This document shows, piece after piece, positions 8,894 to 17,487 of a stretch of 64,000 nt of DNA. A program made the position numbers and the translations under genes. The notes below the pieces were generated by a model. It ran no database searches. It saw only the letters and a program-made list of their open reading frames with translations, and had not been told where the DNA came from. Position 1 is the stretch's first letter, and the number at the start of each line of letters is the position of its first letter. Source of the stretch: Capnocytophaga periodontitidis (lineage in GTDB: Bacteria > Bacteroidota > Bacteroidia > Flavobacteriales > Flavobacteriaceae); assembly GCF_016126015.1 (NCBI RefSeq), contig NZ_JAEFDB010000001.1, forward strand, positions 744,001 through 808,000, given 5' to 3'.

Positions 8894-9628
8894 ATGTCTG
8901 AAAACACCGTTACACCCTACCAAGGATCAACAGATGGAAAAAAACAACAAGTAACCAAAATGTTCAACACTATTTCGGAAACTTATGACGGTTTGAATCG
9001 TGTAATTTCGTGGGGTTCAGACGTAAAATGGCGTAAATTCGTCGTCCAAAAAGTAGCCGAAATCAATCCTTCTACAGTATTAGATGTCGCTACAGGAACA
9101 GGCGATTTAGCCATTGCGCTTACCGCTATACCTGAGGCTAAAATTACGGGGTTAGACATCTCTGAAGGAATGCTTGCTGTAGGGCGTGATAAAATTGCAA
9201 AAAAACAACTCTCAAACCGCATTGATTTGGTGCAAGGCGACAGTGAACAATTACCCTTTGCCAATGCTACTTTTGATGCTGTAACTGTTGGCTTTGGAGT
9301 ACGCAATTTCGAGGATTTAGAAAAAGGGCTTTCTGAAATACGAAGAGTACTAAAACCTAACGGACGATTAGTGGTTTTAGAAACTTCTGTACCTGAAAAA
9401 TTTCCTTTCAAACAAGGGTATTATTGCTATACTAATTACGTGATGCCACTTATTGGCAAACTCTTTTCTAAAGACCGATCAGCCTATCGATACTTGTCTA
9501 ACTCGGCAATTCATTTCCCTTACGGAAAAAAATTCCAACAGATATTAGATAAAGTAGGCTATCAACGAACACAGTATTACCCTAAAACCTTAGGAGGGGT
9601 TGCTACCATCTATATTGCTAATAAATAG
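8894..9628 (+). CDS. ubiE: Demethylmenaquinone methyltransferase (UbiE/MenG)
   Basis: S-adenosylmethionine-dependent C-methylation that completes menaquinone, the respiratory quinone of this phylum. The 244-residue protein has the family signatures: FNTISETYDGLNRVISWG (about residues 24-41), the SAM-binding VLDVATGTGDLA (about 62-73), QGDSEQLPFANATFD (about 115-129), GVRNF, and the C-terminal LGGVATIYIANK. Ubiquinone genes are not expected in Bacteroidota, so the menaquinone role is favoured. It is followed after 16 bases by the PorT-like gene, an arrangement I recall as common in flavobacteria. Confidence 0.95.
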   Translation: MSENTVTPYQGSTDGKKQQVTKMFNTISETYDGLNRVISWGSDVKWRKFVVQKVAEINPSTVLDVATGTGDLAIALTAIPEAKITGLDISEGMLAVGRDKIAKKQLSNRIDLVQGDSEQLPFANATFDAVTVGFGVRNFEDLEKGLSEIRRVLKPNGRLVVLETSVPEKFPFKQGYYCYTNYVMPLIGKLFSKDRSAYRYLSNSAIHFPYGKKFQQILDKVGYQRTQYYPKTLGGVATIYIANK

Positions 9629-9644
9629 AATTTTTTAATAAATA

Positions 9645-10367
9645 ATGAATAAAGTAAACTTTAAAAAAATCCTTTTATTTTTGTTCCTTTGTATAGGTTT
9701 TGCTAATTTGTACGCCCAATTTAAACAACCTATGATGAACTTGGAACACTTCGACGAAAAGCGCTACCAATGGGGGTATTACTTTGGGGCTAATACTTTC
9801 GATTTCAAAATCGATTACAAAGATCTCAATTATAGAAACGCAAGTTTACGCGAAATCCAAACTGACCGCAAAGTGGGGTTCAATGTGGGGCTTACGGGTT
9901 CTGCTCGCTTGGTGAACTTCCTCGATTTGCGCATAGAACCAGGATTGGTATACAACAAGCGCGTACTTATCTTCCCTGGTTTTTCCGATAGTAAAGATGC
10001 ACTACGTGATGCTCAATCTACCTACATCTATATTCCTTTATTATTGAAATTCAGTGCAAAACGTTGGTATAACTTCAAACCTTATGTAACCGCAGGAGCT
10101 TCTGTGGTTTTTAACCTCAGTAGTAACGACAAACTTACTATTGATAACTCCGAGAAAACTTTCCGTGCTACTAAAAACGTGTTTTTCTACGAAATGGGTA
10201 TAGGTTTAGATATCTATACTCATTACTTTAGGGTATCTCCTTCTCTTAGAGCCTTGTTCTCTGTAAACAACGAATTAGTCCCCGATAAAGATGCTAATAG
10301 TAGATGGACAGGTAATATCAACGGACTCAAAACACGTGGTTTCTTGTTGAATCTCAATTTTGAATAA
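9645..10367 (+). CDS. porT: PorT/SprT-like outer-membrane beta-barrel protein (type IX secretion)
   Basis: A 240-residue protein with a signal peptide ending in ANLYAQ (about residue 25) and alternating hydrophobic strands typical of an eight-stranded outer-membrane barrel. The mature N-terminus NLEHFDEKRYQWGYYFGANTFDF and the central RIEPGLVYNKR agree with the PorT (SprT) family, needed for the type IX secretion system that exports adhesins, proteases and gliding proteins. Position directly behind ubiE/menG supports the call. No other type IX gene is in this window. A generic outer-membrane barrel is the alternative. Confidence 0.8.
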   Translation: MNKVNFKKILLFLFLCIGFANLYAQFKQPMMNLEHFDEKRYQWGYYFGANTFDFKIDYKDLNYRNASLREIQTDRKVGFNVGLTGSARLVNFLDLRIEPGLVYNKRVLIFPGFSDSKDALRDAQSTYIYIPLLLKFSAKRWYNFKPYVTAGASVVFNLSSNDKLTIDNSEKTFRATKNVFFYEMGIGLDIYTHYFRVSPSLRALFSVNNELVPDKDANSRWTGNINGLKTRGFLLNLNFE

Positions 10368-10369
10368 GT

Positions 10370-10978
10370 ATGAAAAAGATAGTATTTTTTATAGGTATTC
10401 TAATGGGGTGTACCTCTTATGCTCAAAACTTTAGCTACCCAATGGCAAGCCCGCGACAAGTGATTACTCAACAGTTTTCAGTAAGCCAAATAACAGTTGA
10501 TTATGGTCGCCCTAGTGTGAGAGGTAGAAAGATTTTTGGCGAATTGGTTCCTTATGGAAAAGTATGGCGCGCAGGAGCTAATCAAGCTACAAGTATAAGC
10601 TTCTTACAACCTGTAAAAGTAGGAGGGAAATCCGTAAAAAAAGGAGATTATGCCATTTTTATCACTCCCGAACAACACCAATGGAAAATAGTACTAAACT
10701 ACGATGCCGATGCTTGGGGTGCTTATAGTTATGACCCTAATGAAAACGCTATAGAGTTTACAGTACCTGTAATACAAACTAAAGATTTACAAGAATCCTT
10801 AGAATTTTCTTTCGAGAGTCTTTCTAATGAAAAATTGAATCTCATCATCCGTTGGGAATACACCAAAGTAGAAATTCCTATAGAAATTGACAAGAAAGAA
10901 ATTATCGATAAAATTATTGAACAACTCAAAGAAGTAAAACAATTTGAGAGAGATTTAGAAGGTAAAGAACAAAAATAA
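10370..10978 (+). CDS. DUF2911 family secreted protein
   Basis: A 202-residue protein with a short signal peptide ending in TSYAQ (about residue 19). The body contains VDYGRPSVRGRKIFGELVPYGK followed by WRAGANQAT and FITPEQHQWKIVLN, which match the DUF2911 family common in Bacteroidota. No enzymatic activity is known. The gene begins two bases after porT ends and overlaps the next gene by one base (TAATG), so it is part of the ubiE-porT transcript. Lysine/glutamate-rich helices form its C-terminus. Confidence 0.85.
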   Translation: MKKIVFFIGILMGCTSYAQNFSYPMASPRQVITQQFSVSQITVDYGRPSVRGRKIFGELVPYGKVWRAGANQATSISFLQPVKVGGKSVKKGDYAIFITPEQHQWKIVLNYDADAWGAYSYDPNENAIEFTVPVIQTKDLQESLEFSFESLSNEKLNLIIRWEYTKVEIPIEIDKKEIIDKIIEQLKEVKQFERDLEGKEQK

Positions 10979-12030
10979 TGGAAAGAAAACAAGTGCGAAA
11001 ATATAGTATATTAGCTATTTATATAGTAATTTGGCTCGTTTTTCGTTGCTTTCCCTCTGTTACTGAACATATCTACAGTAAAGGTATCTACCCGTATATA
11101 GCCAAAGTATTACACTTTCTATTGGGGTGGATACCTTTTTCTGTGGGCGATATTTTGTACACTTTGCTCATTATAGGTATAGTAGTAACTGTGATAAAAC
11201 ACTACAAAAAACTATGGACAGAACCTCTCAAAACCTTAGATAAAATATTTTCTAAAACTGTATGTCTAATCTTTGTTTTTTTCTTTCTGTGGGGCTTTAA
11301 CTATTTTAGAGTACCTTTGAAAAACTCATTAGGCACCTCCCAACAATATACTGAGACTCAACTGCTCAAAGCTACCCAAGTGTGTATTGATAGAGCCAAT
11401 GCTCTCCATACTCGATTAGCTCCTAACGATAGTACCAAAGTAGATTTTTGGCTTTCACAAAAAGAAATATACCGAATCGCTGCTAAAGGCTACCCCCTAA
11501 CAGTGGAAGGTATTTGTGATTTTAAAGCTATAAAAAGTGTGAAACCCTCTATTTATAGTACTGTACTCACCTATATGGGATATAGTGGATATTTAAATCC
11601 GTTTACTAATGAAGCTCAAGTGAACGGAAAAATGATAGGTTATAGTACCCCTATCACCGCTTGTCACGAAATAGCTCACCAAATGGGCTATGCTGCTGAA
11701 GAAGAAGCTAATTACTTAGGCTATTTAGCTGCAAAAAAAACAAAAAATCCCTATTTTGATTATAGTGCTGAACTCTTTGCTCTCCGTTATTTCTTAAACG
11801 AAGTAGCTGTAGTAGCCCCCATTGAGTACGAAACGCTTCACTCTCAAGTACACAAAGGAATTTTTGAAAATTATAAAGAAGTACATTTATTTTGGAAACA
11901 ATACGAGAACAAAGCTGAACCCGTATTCAAAGCCAGTTACGATGCATTCCTGAAAGCTAACAAACAAAAAGAAGGCATCAATAGCTACGACTTAGTAGTA
12001 GGTCTATTGATACCTCATTATAGAAGTTGA
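10978..12030 (+). CDS. DUF3810 membrane protein with HExxH motif
   Basis: A 350-residue protein with three N-terminal membrane segments (about residues 8-27, 48-72 and 95-112) and a large soluble domain. This matches DUF3810. The segment TACHEIAHQMGY (about 218-229), followed by EEEANYLGYLAA, looks like a gluzincin zinc site (HExxH plus a downstream glutamate), so a membrane-anchored metalloprotease is a reasonable inference, though activity is not established. It is translationally coupled to the preceding DUF2911 gene by a one-base overlap. A stem-loop with a T-rich tail follows the stop codon. Confidence 0.8.
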   Translation: MERKQVRKYSILAIYIVIWLVFRCFPSVTEHIYSKGIYPYIAKVLHFLLGWIPFSVGDILYTLLIIGIVVTVIKHYKKLWTEPLKTLDKIFSKTVCLIFVFFFLWGFNYFRVPLKNSLGTSQQYTETQLLKATQVCIDRANALHTRLAPNDSTKVDFWLSQKEIYRIAAKGYPLTVEGICDFKAIKSVKPSIYSTVLTYMGYSGYLNPFTNEAQVNGKMIGYSTPITACHEIAHQMGYAAEEEANYLGYLAAKKTKNPYFDYSAELFALRYFLNEVAVVAPIEYETLHSQVHKGIFENYKEVHLFWKQYENKAEPVFKASYDAFLKANKQKEGINSYDLVVGLLIPHYRS

Positions 12031-12060
12031 GAGAGTTTAGATTGTTGCTCTCTTATTTTT
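12030..12060. terminator. Probable terminator after the ubiE-porT operon
   Basis: AGAGAG (12030-12035) pairs with CTCTCT (12048-12053) and is followed by TATTTTT. The stem is only 6 bp, so this is a weak call. It lies between convergent genes. Confidence 0.5.
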
Positions 12061-12063
12061 ATA

Positions 12064-12360
12064 TTAAAGAAATTTATTGAGCTCCATTAGTAACACTTCG
12101 CTGTCTTGGAAGCCCTCTGCTCGCCAAATAAGACTGAGTTTATTGAATATAATAACTGTTGGCAAAGCACTTATCTTCAAAGCTTTGCTCAATTCAGCAT
12201 TTTTATTTACATCTATTTTCACTACCTTCACACGCTCTCTAAGTACTGAAGCCACTTCGCGTAACACTGCATTCATATGCAATGAAATCTCTATACCTTC
12301 TGAATAGAAACAAAGGAGCACTGGAGTATTTACATTGATGACATCACCAAATTTCTTCAT
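12064..12360 (-). CDS. Thioredoxin-fold protein lacking the CxxC motif
   Basis: A 98-residue cytoplasmic protein of thioredoxin size. The fold is suggested by VLLCFYSEG (strand beta-3 and start of the active-site helix), VVKIDVNKN and the cis-proline segment ALPTVIIF. The usual WCGPC is absent: after the single Cys the sequence reads FYSEGIEIS, so disulfide exchange is not possible by the normal mechanism. A chaperone-like or binding role is more likely. The start is set at the ATG at 12360; an in-frame TTG at 12393 lies in the promoter. It is convergent with the DUF3810 gene and divergent from ffh. Confidence 0.8.
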   Translation of the reverse strand: MKKFGDVINVNTPVLLCFYSEGIEISLHMNAVLREVASVLRERVKVVKIDVNKNAELSKALKISALPTVIIFNKLSLIWRAEGFQDSEVLLMELNKFL

Positions 12361-12382
12361 ACTTTTGTGTTTAATAATGCGA

Positions 12383-12411
12383 CAAAAGTACAAAGTTTTT
12401 TTGAATTACAA
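12383..12411 (-). promoter_or_regulatory. Promoter of the thioredoxin-fold gene
   Basis: On the minus strand, TTG (12411-12409), 18 bases, TACTTTTG (12390-12383), 22 bases before the ATG at 12360. Confidence 0.75.
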
Positions 12412-12464
12412 ACACATTTTATTTATTTTTTATCTCTTTACTTTTTAGTTTCCACTTTTTTTAC

Positions 12465-12472
12465 TACTTTTG
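12465..12472 (+). promoter_or_regulatory. Promoter -7 box of ffh
   Basis: TACTTTTG lies 24 bases before the ATG at 12497. No clean TTG is seen at the expected -33 distance. The box includes the TTG at 12470 that could be mistaken for a start codon. Confidence 0.6.
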
Positions 12473-12496
12473 CCCAAGTTTTTAAACCAGAAAAAA

Positions 12497-13831
12497 ATGT
12501 TTGATAATTTAAGTGATAAATTAGAAAAAGCCCTACACAACCTAAAGGGACACGGAAAAATTACTGAAATAAACGTCGCTGAAACGCTAAAAGAAGTACG
12601 TCGCGCGTTACTTGATGCCGACGTGAATTATAAAATAGCCAAAGATTTTACAAACAACGTAAAAGAAAAAGCCTTAGGTCAGCAGGTACTCACCACCTTA
12701 CAACCTGGTCAGTTAATGGTGAAAATTGTAAAAGATGAACTCACTCAACTGATGGGAGGTGATGCTGCAGGTGTAAACCTATCAGGAAACCCTACTGTTA
12801 TCTTAATGTCGGGATTGCAAGGTTCTGGTAAAACTACTTTCTCAGGAAAATTAGCTAACTATCTCAAAAATAAAAAAAATAAAAAACCTTTACTCGTCGC
12901 TTGCGACGTTTATCGTCCTGCTGCAATTGACCAATTACACATCGTTGGTGAACAAGTAGGTGTACCCGTATTCTCCGATAAAGACAACAACAACCCCGTA
13001 GACATCGCCAAAAAAGGAGTGCAATACGCCAAAGAAAACCACCTAAACGTCGTGATTATAGATACTGCTGGTCGATTGGCTGTCGATGAGCAAATGATGA
13101 ATGAAATTTCCGACATTCACAAAGCACTAAATCCACAAGAAACTCTTTTTGTAGTTGATGCGATGACGGGGCAAGACGCCGTGAATACCGCTAAAGCTTT
13201 CAACGATGTACTCAACTTCGATGGGGTTATCCTCACCAAACTCGATGGTGACACCCGCGGTGGGGCAGCTATCACTATCAAATCGGTAGTGAATAAACCT
13301 ATCAAATTTGTGGGTACTGGTGAAAAAATGGATGCTATTGATGTGTTCTACCCTGAACGTATGGCCGACCGTATCCTCGGGATGGGTGACGTCATATCAT
13401 TGGTAGAACGCGCTCAAGAACAGTTTGATGAGGAACAAGCACGCAAATTACAAAAGAAAATTGCTAAAAACCAATTTGGCTTCGACGACTTCCTCGAACA
13501 AATTCAACAAATTAAACGTATGGGTAGTATGAAAGACCTACTTGGTATGCTCCCTGGGGTAGGTAAAGCTGTAAAAGATCTCGATATCAAAGACGATGCT
13601 TTCAAACACATTGAAGCTATTATCCACTCAATGACTCCAAAGGAACGCAGTACCCCTGCTATCATCGATTTGAACCGTAAAAAACGCATCGCTAAAGGTA
13701 GTGGTCGCGATATTCAGGAGGTAAACCAACTGATGAAACAGTTCGAACAAATGAGCAAAATGATGAAAATGATGCAAGGTGGAGGCGGTAGAAAGATGAT
13801 GCAGATGATGCAAGGAATGAGACAAAAATAA
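12497..13831 (+). CDS. ffh: Signal recognition particle protein Ffh
   Basis: GTPase that binds 4.5S RNA and the signal peptides of nascent membrane and secreted proteins and delivers ribosomes to FtsY. The protein has 444 residues from the ATG at 12497, close to family length. It shows the N domain, the G domain with GLQGSGKTT (about 106-114), DTAGR, TKLDGD and GTGEK, and a methionine-rich M domain ending in a string of MMKMM/MMQMM helices with a GGGG break. The longer reading from 12470 is rejected because that codon sits in the promoter. It is followed 13 bases later by a DUF2750-like gene. Confidence 0.97.
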   Translation: MFDNLSDKLEKALHNLKGHGKITEINVAETLKEVRRALLDADVNYKIAKDFTNNVKEKALGQQVLTTLQPGQLMVKIVKDELTQLMGGDAAGVNLSGNPTVILMSGLQGSGKTTFSGKLANYLKNKKNKKPLLVACDVYRPAAIDQLHIVGEQVGVPVFSDKDNNNPVDIAKKGVQYAKENHLNVVIIDTAGRLAVDEQMMNEISDIHKALNPQETLFVVDAMTGQDAVNTAKAFNDVLNFDGVILTKLDGDTRGGAAITIKSVVNKPIKFVGTGEKMDAIDVFYPERMADRILGMGDVISLVERAQEQFDEEQARKLQKKIAKNQFGFDDFLEQIQQIKRMGSMKDLLGMLPGVGKAVKDLDIKDDAFKHIEAIIHSMTPKERSTPAIIDLNRKKRIAKGSGRDIQEVNQLMKQFEQMSKMMKMMQGGGGRKMMQMMQGMRQK

Positions 13832-13843
13832 ATTAATACAAAT

Positions 13844-14299
13844 ATGTTAAAAAAATTCATTGAAACTATAGTTAAGAACAAGGAAGTGTTCTACTTAGAG
13901 GTAGACGAATCCTTTGCAATGTGTGGCTCACAAACTTTCTATATTGAGGAAACCAAAGAGGCTATTCCTGTAGCACTCTTTTGGGAAGATGAAAAAAATG
14001 CTGCCGCTTGCAAAGCCGACGAATGGGCTAAAGGAATCGTAAAATCAGCTACCTTAGAAGAGTTTATCGAAATTTGCTTTGGAATGCAAGTAGAAACAAT
14101 GGCCGTAGGTATTGGTTTCAAAGCTGATTTATCAGGAGGAGAAGAACTTGTGCCTGTTGATTTGGTAAAAGCATTGGTAGACGAAATCGACAGAACCAAA
14201 ACAGCCGTTACTTTTAGTGACTCGTTCGAATCATTAGCCCAAGTAAAACAACTCTTAAATCAAATAGAACTCGATATCACCGATGAAGAAGCTCTCTAA
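13844..14299 (+). CDS. DUF2750-like small protein
   Basis: A 151-residue acidic soluble protein without signal or membrane segment. The order of short blocks (EVFYLEVDES, an ALFWEDEKNAAACKADEWA stretch, LEEFIEICF, then DLSGGEELVPVDLVKAL) is that of DUF2750 proteins, which have no known biochemical role. It lies between ffh (13 bases upstream) and folD (21 bases downstream) on one strand and probably belongs to their transcript. The family call is moderate; the gene itself is clearly coding. Confidence 0.7.
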   Translation: MLKKFIETIVKNKEVFYLEVDESFAMCGSQTFYIEETKEAIPVALFWEDEKNAAACKADEWAKGIVKSATLEEFIEICFGMQVETMAVGIGFKADLSGGEELVPVDLVKALVDEIDRTKTAVTFSDSFESLAQVKQLLNQIELDITDEEAL

Positions 14300-14320
14300 C
14301 CACTAAAAACACAATCAATA

Positions 14321-15199
14321 ATGACTATTTTAGACGGGAAAAAAACTTCTGAAGACCTCAAACAAGAAATTGCTGAGGAAGTAAAGCAACTGAAAGCTAA
14401 AGGTAAAAGAGTACCACATTTAGCAGCTGTATTGGTAGGCAACGATGGAGCAAGTCTTACCTACGTGGGGAGTAAGGTGAAAGCTTGTGAACAAGTAGGC
14501 TTTGAGTCTACTTTAGTAAAACTTCCTGCTAACATCAGTGAAGAGGCGTTACTGCAAGAAATTGAAAAGTTAAACGCTAATCCTGAAATTGACGGCTATA
14601 TAGTACAATTACCACTACCTAAACACATCGACGAGCAGAAAATACTTTTAGCCATAGACCCTACAAAAGATGTAGACGGCTTTCACCCTGCTAACTTCGG
14701 TAGAATGGCATTGGATATGGAGGCTTTCATTCCTGCCACTCCTTTCGGTATTATGGAATTGCTAAAACGCTACAAAGTGCCTACCAAAGGCAAACACGTG
14801 GTAGTAGTAGGACGCTCACACATCGTAGGTCGCCCCATCAGCATATTACTCAGCCAAAAGGGAGCCCAAGGCAATGCAACCGTTACCCTCACTCATAGTC
14901 ATACCCCTAACCTCGCTGATCTTACACGTCAGGCAGATATTGTGGTAATGGCATTAGGTATTCCAGAATTCCTAAAAGGCAATATGGTAAAAGAAGGCGT
15001 AACCGTGATAGACGTAGGAATTACACGCCTAAATGACGATAGCAACCCTAAAGGATACCGTATAGTAGGTGATGTAGCATTCAATGAAGTAAAAGAAAAA
15101 GCGAGCTACATTACTCCTGTTCCTGGTGGTGTAGGACCTATGACCATAGCAATGCTACTGAAAAACACACTATTAGCTCACAAATGGTATAGAAATTGA
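14321..15199 (+). CDS. folD: Bifunctional methylenetetrahydrofolate dehydrogenase/cyclohydrolase FolD
   Basis: Converts 5,10-methylene-THF to 10-formyl-THF in two steps in the cytosol, supplying one-carbon units for purines and initiator tRNA. The 292-residue length is normal. Signatures are VGNDGASLTYVGSK with the catalytic Lys (about residues 38-51), GYIVQLPLPKHID, PTKDVDGFHP, the Rossmann VVVGRSHIVGRP and the C-terminal PVPGGVGPMTIAML. It sits in a same-strand run after ffh and DUF2750. Confidence 0.97.
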   Translation: MTILDGKKTSEDLKQEIAEEVKQLKAKGKRVPHLAAVLVGNDGASLTYVGSKVKACEQVGFESTLVKLPANISEEALLQEIEKLNANPEIDGYIVQLPLPKHIDEQKILLAIDPTKDVDGFHPANFGRMALDMEAFIPATPFGIMELLKRYKVPTKGKHVVVVGRSHIVGRPISILLSQKGAQGNATVTLTHSHTPNLADLTRQADIVVMALGIPEFLKGNMVKEGVTVIDVGITRLNDDSNPKGYRIVGDVAFNEVKEKASYITPVPGGVGPMTIAMLLKNTLLAHKWYRN

Positions 15200-15234
15200 T
15201 ACTTTTAAGAATAAACATTTAAATTTAGAATATT

Positions 15235-15561
15235 ATGGCAAAAACAGCAAATGTATTATTAGGTTTGGCAGCAGGTACTGCCATTGGAGTAGGATTAGGC
15301 ATTCTTTTCGCTCCCGACAAAGGTAAAAACACTCGCGAAAAAATTAAAGACTCTGTGAGTGATAAAGCTGAAAAACTAAAAGAACAGCTTGAACGCTTAA
15401 CCGATAGTGTAAAAGAAAAATCAGCTGAGTTTAAAGGTTCTTTAGAAGATAAAGTAGAGTCTTTACTTTCTAAATCAAGCTACAAAGCTGAAGATGTGAT
15501 TACTTTCTTAGAAAAAAAATTAGCTGCCTTAAAAGAAGCTAACGCTAAACTACAGAAATAA
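15235..15561 (+). CDS. YtxH domain protein
   Basis: A 108-residue protein with an N-terminal hydrophobic segment of the form LLGLAAGTAIGVGLGILFAPDKG (about residues 8-30), the hallmark of YtxH/gas-vesicle-like stress proteins. A long charged amphipathic helix follows, with repeated KxKLKEQ-type heptads. It is probably membrane-anchored. It heads a compact three-gene group with a holin-X-like protein and a short helical protein, a set seen in many flavobacteria and thought, without direct proof, to act in envelope stress. Confidence 0.85.
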   Translation: MAKTANVLLGLAAGTAIGVGLGILFAPDKGKNTREKIKDSVSDKAEKLKEQLERLTDSVKEKSAEFKGSLEDKVESLLSKSSYKAEDVITFLEKKLAALKEANAKLQK

Positions 15562-15567
15562 ACACTT

Positions 15568-15936
15568 ATGTCTATCCATTCTATCAAAGAATCTTTTGAG
15601 GAAGTTCCTACAAAAGCAAGTTCCGCCCTCGATTCGCAAATCGCTTACTATAAATTATTTATTTTTAGATTCATAGGTAAATCATCCTATGCTCTCATCA
15701 CTTTTTTTATAGTAGCTTTTGTTAGTTTGTTGGTATTGTTTTTCTTGTCCTTTGCTATAGCCTATGCAGTAGGCGAAGCATTGGGTAGCAACGCCTTAGG
15801 ATTTGCTATTGTAGGAGCTTTCTATATATTAATTGCTATAATAGTATTGGCTTTCCGAAAAAAACTTATTGAAAGACCTCTATTAGAAAAACTCTCCGAA
15901 ATCTATTTTAAAGTAGAACCCGATGACGAAGAATAA
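15568..15936 (+). CDS. Phage holin family (holin superfamily III-like) membrane protein
   Basis: A 122-residue protein with two strong membrane helices (about residues 42-66 and 76-98) joined by a short glycine-rich loop, flanked by a soluble N-terminus and a short charged tail ending EPDDEE. This is the layout of the PF07332-type group called putative actinobacterial holin-X/superfamily III, which despite its name is found in chromosomal stress clusters and not in phages. It lies 6 bases after the YtxH gene and overlaps the next gene by 14 bases. Confidence 0.75.
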   Translation: MSIHSIKESFEEVPTKASSALDSQIAYYKLFIFRFIGKSSYALITFFIVAFVSLLVLFFLSFAIAYAVGEALGSNALGFAIVGAFYILIAIIVLAFRKKLIERPLLEKLSEIYFKVEPDDEE

Positions 15937-16165
15937 AATCTATCACTCTTTTGAAGAAATCGATAACGACCTTAAAATACTGCGTTTAGAAAAGGAAATA
16001 GATCGTTTGTCACTCACCCAACAAGTATCGGTAGCTGCTAAGAGTCTCACTCTTGGAAATCTACTCGCTAATACTTGGTTTTCTTTCTTGACCAACGAAA
16101 AAAGATGGCTTAACTTAGCTATCGAATACACCTTATTTTTCCTTTTTAGAAAAAAACTCAAATAA
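15923..16165 (+). CDS. Short helical protein of the YtxH/holin cluster
   Basis: An 80-residue basic protein with a predicted coiled helix near the N-terminus (IDNDLKILRLEKEIDRLSL) and a more hydrophobic end (LAIEYTLFFLFRK), which suggests a peripheral or single-pass membrane protein. The ATG lies inside the end of the preceding gene (14-base overlap), implying translational coupling. No named family is recognised with confidence; comparable small proteins recur in this three-gene neighbourhood. Confidence 0.7.
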   Translation: MTKNKIYHSFEEIDNDLKILRLEKEIDRLSLTQQVSVAAKSLTLGNLLANTWFSFLTNEKRWLNLAIEYTLFFLFRKKLK

Positions 16166-16179
16166 TCTTATAACTATCA

Positions 16180-17469
16180 ATGAAACATAGCCTTATAAAG
16201 AATCTGGATTGGATTTCGGTAATATTGTATTTATTATTAGTAATGTGTGGGTGGATTGCTATTTTCTCCACTACTTATAGCGACCTAAATGTTACTTCCA
16301 TTTTCGACATCAATCAGTTTTATGGGAAACAGATGCTTTTTATAGGGCTCAGCTTCTTGCTGATTACTTTTATTTTGGCTTTAGACCCAAAAGTGTACTC
16401 TAATTTTGCAGTACTCTTCTATCTCATTGCTATTGTTTTATTGGTAGGGTTATTTATTTTTGGTAAAGAGACCAATGGCGCCAAAGCGTGGTATGCTATA
16501 GGCTCTATCACAGTACAACCCAGTGAATTTGCTAAAGTAGCTACGGCACTTGCTTTTTCTCGCTATGTGAGTGATATTCACACCGATATTCGGCGTACTC
16601 CCGATCTCTTACGCGCTATCGCTATCATTTGTATACCTGCTTTTCTCATCTTGTTACAACCCGATGTAGGGAGTTTATTAGTATTCTTCTCATTAGCATT
16701 TGCACTCTTCCGTGAAGGAATGCCTTCTGCCCTACTCTTCTATCTCTTTTTATCAGGTGTAGTGTTTATCTCTTCGCTGAAATTTGGTACTACTTTCACT
16801 GTTTTAGCCTCTATTATCAGTATTGGGGCTTATGGATTTTGGCATAAAAAGAAAACTAACCGAATTCCTTTTCAGAATATTTTTATACTCTCATTATTGT
16901 GCTTGCTAACAGCTTTCGCTACTCACCCCGTGTATGACAATGTACTGAAACAACACCATCGCAATCGTCTAAACTTGTGGTTACGCCTTGAAACCGACCC
17001 TCAGAAAATTGCAGCTATGAAGCGTGATTTTGCTTATAATACCAATATGGCGGAATCGGCGATTACCTCTGGAGGTGCTTTAGGAAAAGGATTTTTGGAA
17101 GGCACACGTACTAAAGGAAGTTTTATCCCTGAACAACACACCGATTATATTTTCACCACCATAGGCGAAGAATGGGGATTTGTTGGTACAGCTACTGTAG
17201 TAATACTATTCACCTTCTTACTCTTGCGACTCATTGTACTCGCCGAACGACAGAAAACAAAATTCAATAGGGTTTATGGTTATTGTGTAATTTCAATTCT
17301 GTTTGTACACTTCTGTATCAATATAGGTATGGTAATTAGTTTGATACCTACCATTGGTATTCCGTTGCCTTTCTTTAGCTATGGGGGGTCTGGACTTTGG
17401 GCATTTACTATCCTACTTTTTATCTTCTTACGATTAGATGCTAATCGCTTGAATGATTGGATTCGATAA
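16180..17469 (+). CDS. rodA: Rod-shape-determining SEDS glycosyltransferase RodA
   Basis: Polymerises lipid II into glycan strands during lateral cell-wall growth, working with a class B penicillin-binding protein. The 429-residue protein has about ten membrane helices and the SEDS landmarks: GAKAWYAIGSITVQPSEFAK (about residues 100-119), LLQPDVGSLLVF, the extracellular loop with EQHTDYIFTTIGEEWGF (about 312-328) and the C-terminal GIPLPFFSYGGSG. RodA rather than FtsW is favoured by the DVGS motif and the lack of neighbouring division genes, but no mreBCD or pbp2 gene is in view. Confidence 0.92.
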   Translation: MKHSLIKNLDWISVILYLLLVMCGWIAIFSTTYSDLNVTSIFDINQFYGKQMLFIGLSFLLITFILALDPKVYSNFAVLFYLIAIVLLVGLFIFGKETNGAKAWYAIGSITVQPSEFAKVATALAFSRYVSDIHTDIRRTPDLLRAIAIICIPAFLILLQPDVGSLLVFFSLAFALFREGMPSALLFYLFLSGVVFISSLKFGTTFTVLASIISIGAYGFWHKKKTNRIPFQNIFILSLLCLLTAFATHPVYDNVLKQHHRNRLNLWLRLETDPQKIAAMKRDFAYNTNMAESAITSGGALGKGFLEGTRTKGSFIPEQHTDYIFTTIGEEWGFVGTATVVILFTFLLLRLIVLAERQKTKFNRVYGYCVISILFVHFCINIGMVISLIPTIGIPLPFFSYGGSGLWAFTILLFIFLRLDANRLNDWIR

Positions 17470-17487
17470 TAATTACGAATAATAAAA

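Noticed and set aside
15568-15936. Prophage holin
   Set aside because: There are no lysis, capsid or integrase genes around it; the YtxH neighbour indicates a chromosomal stress cluster.
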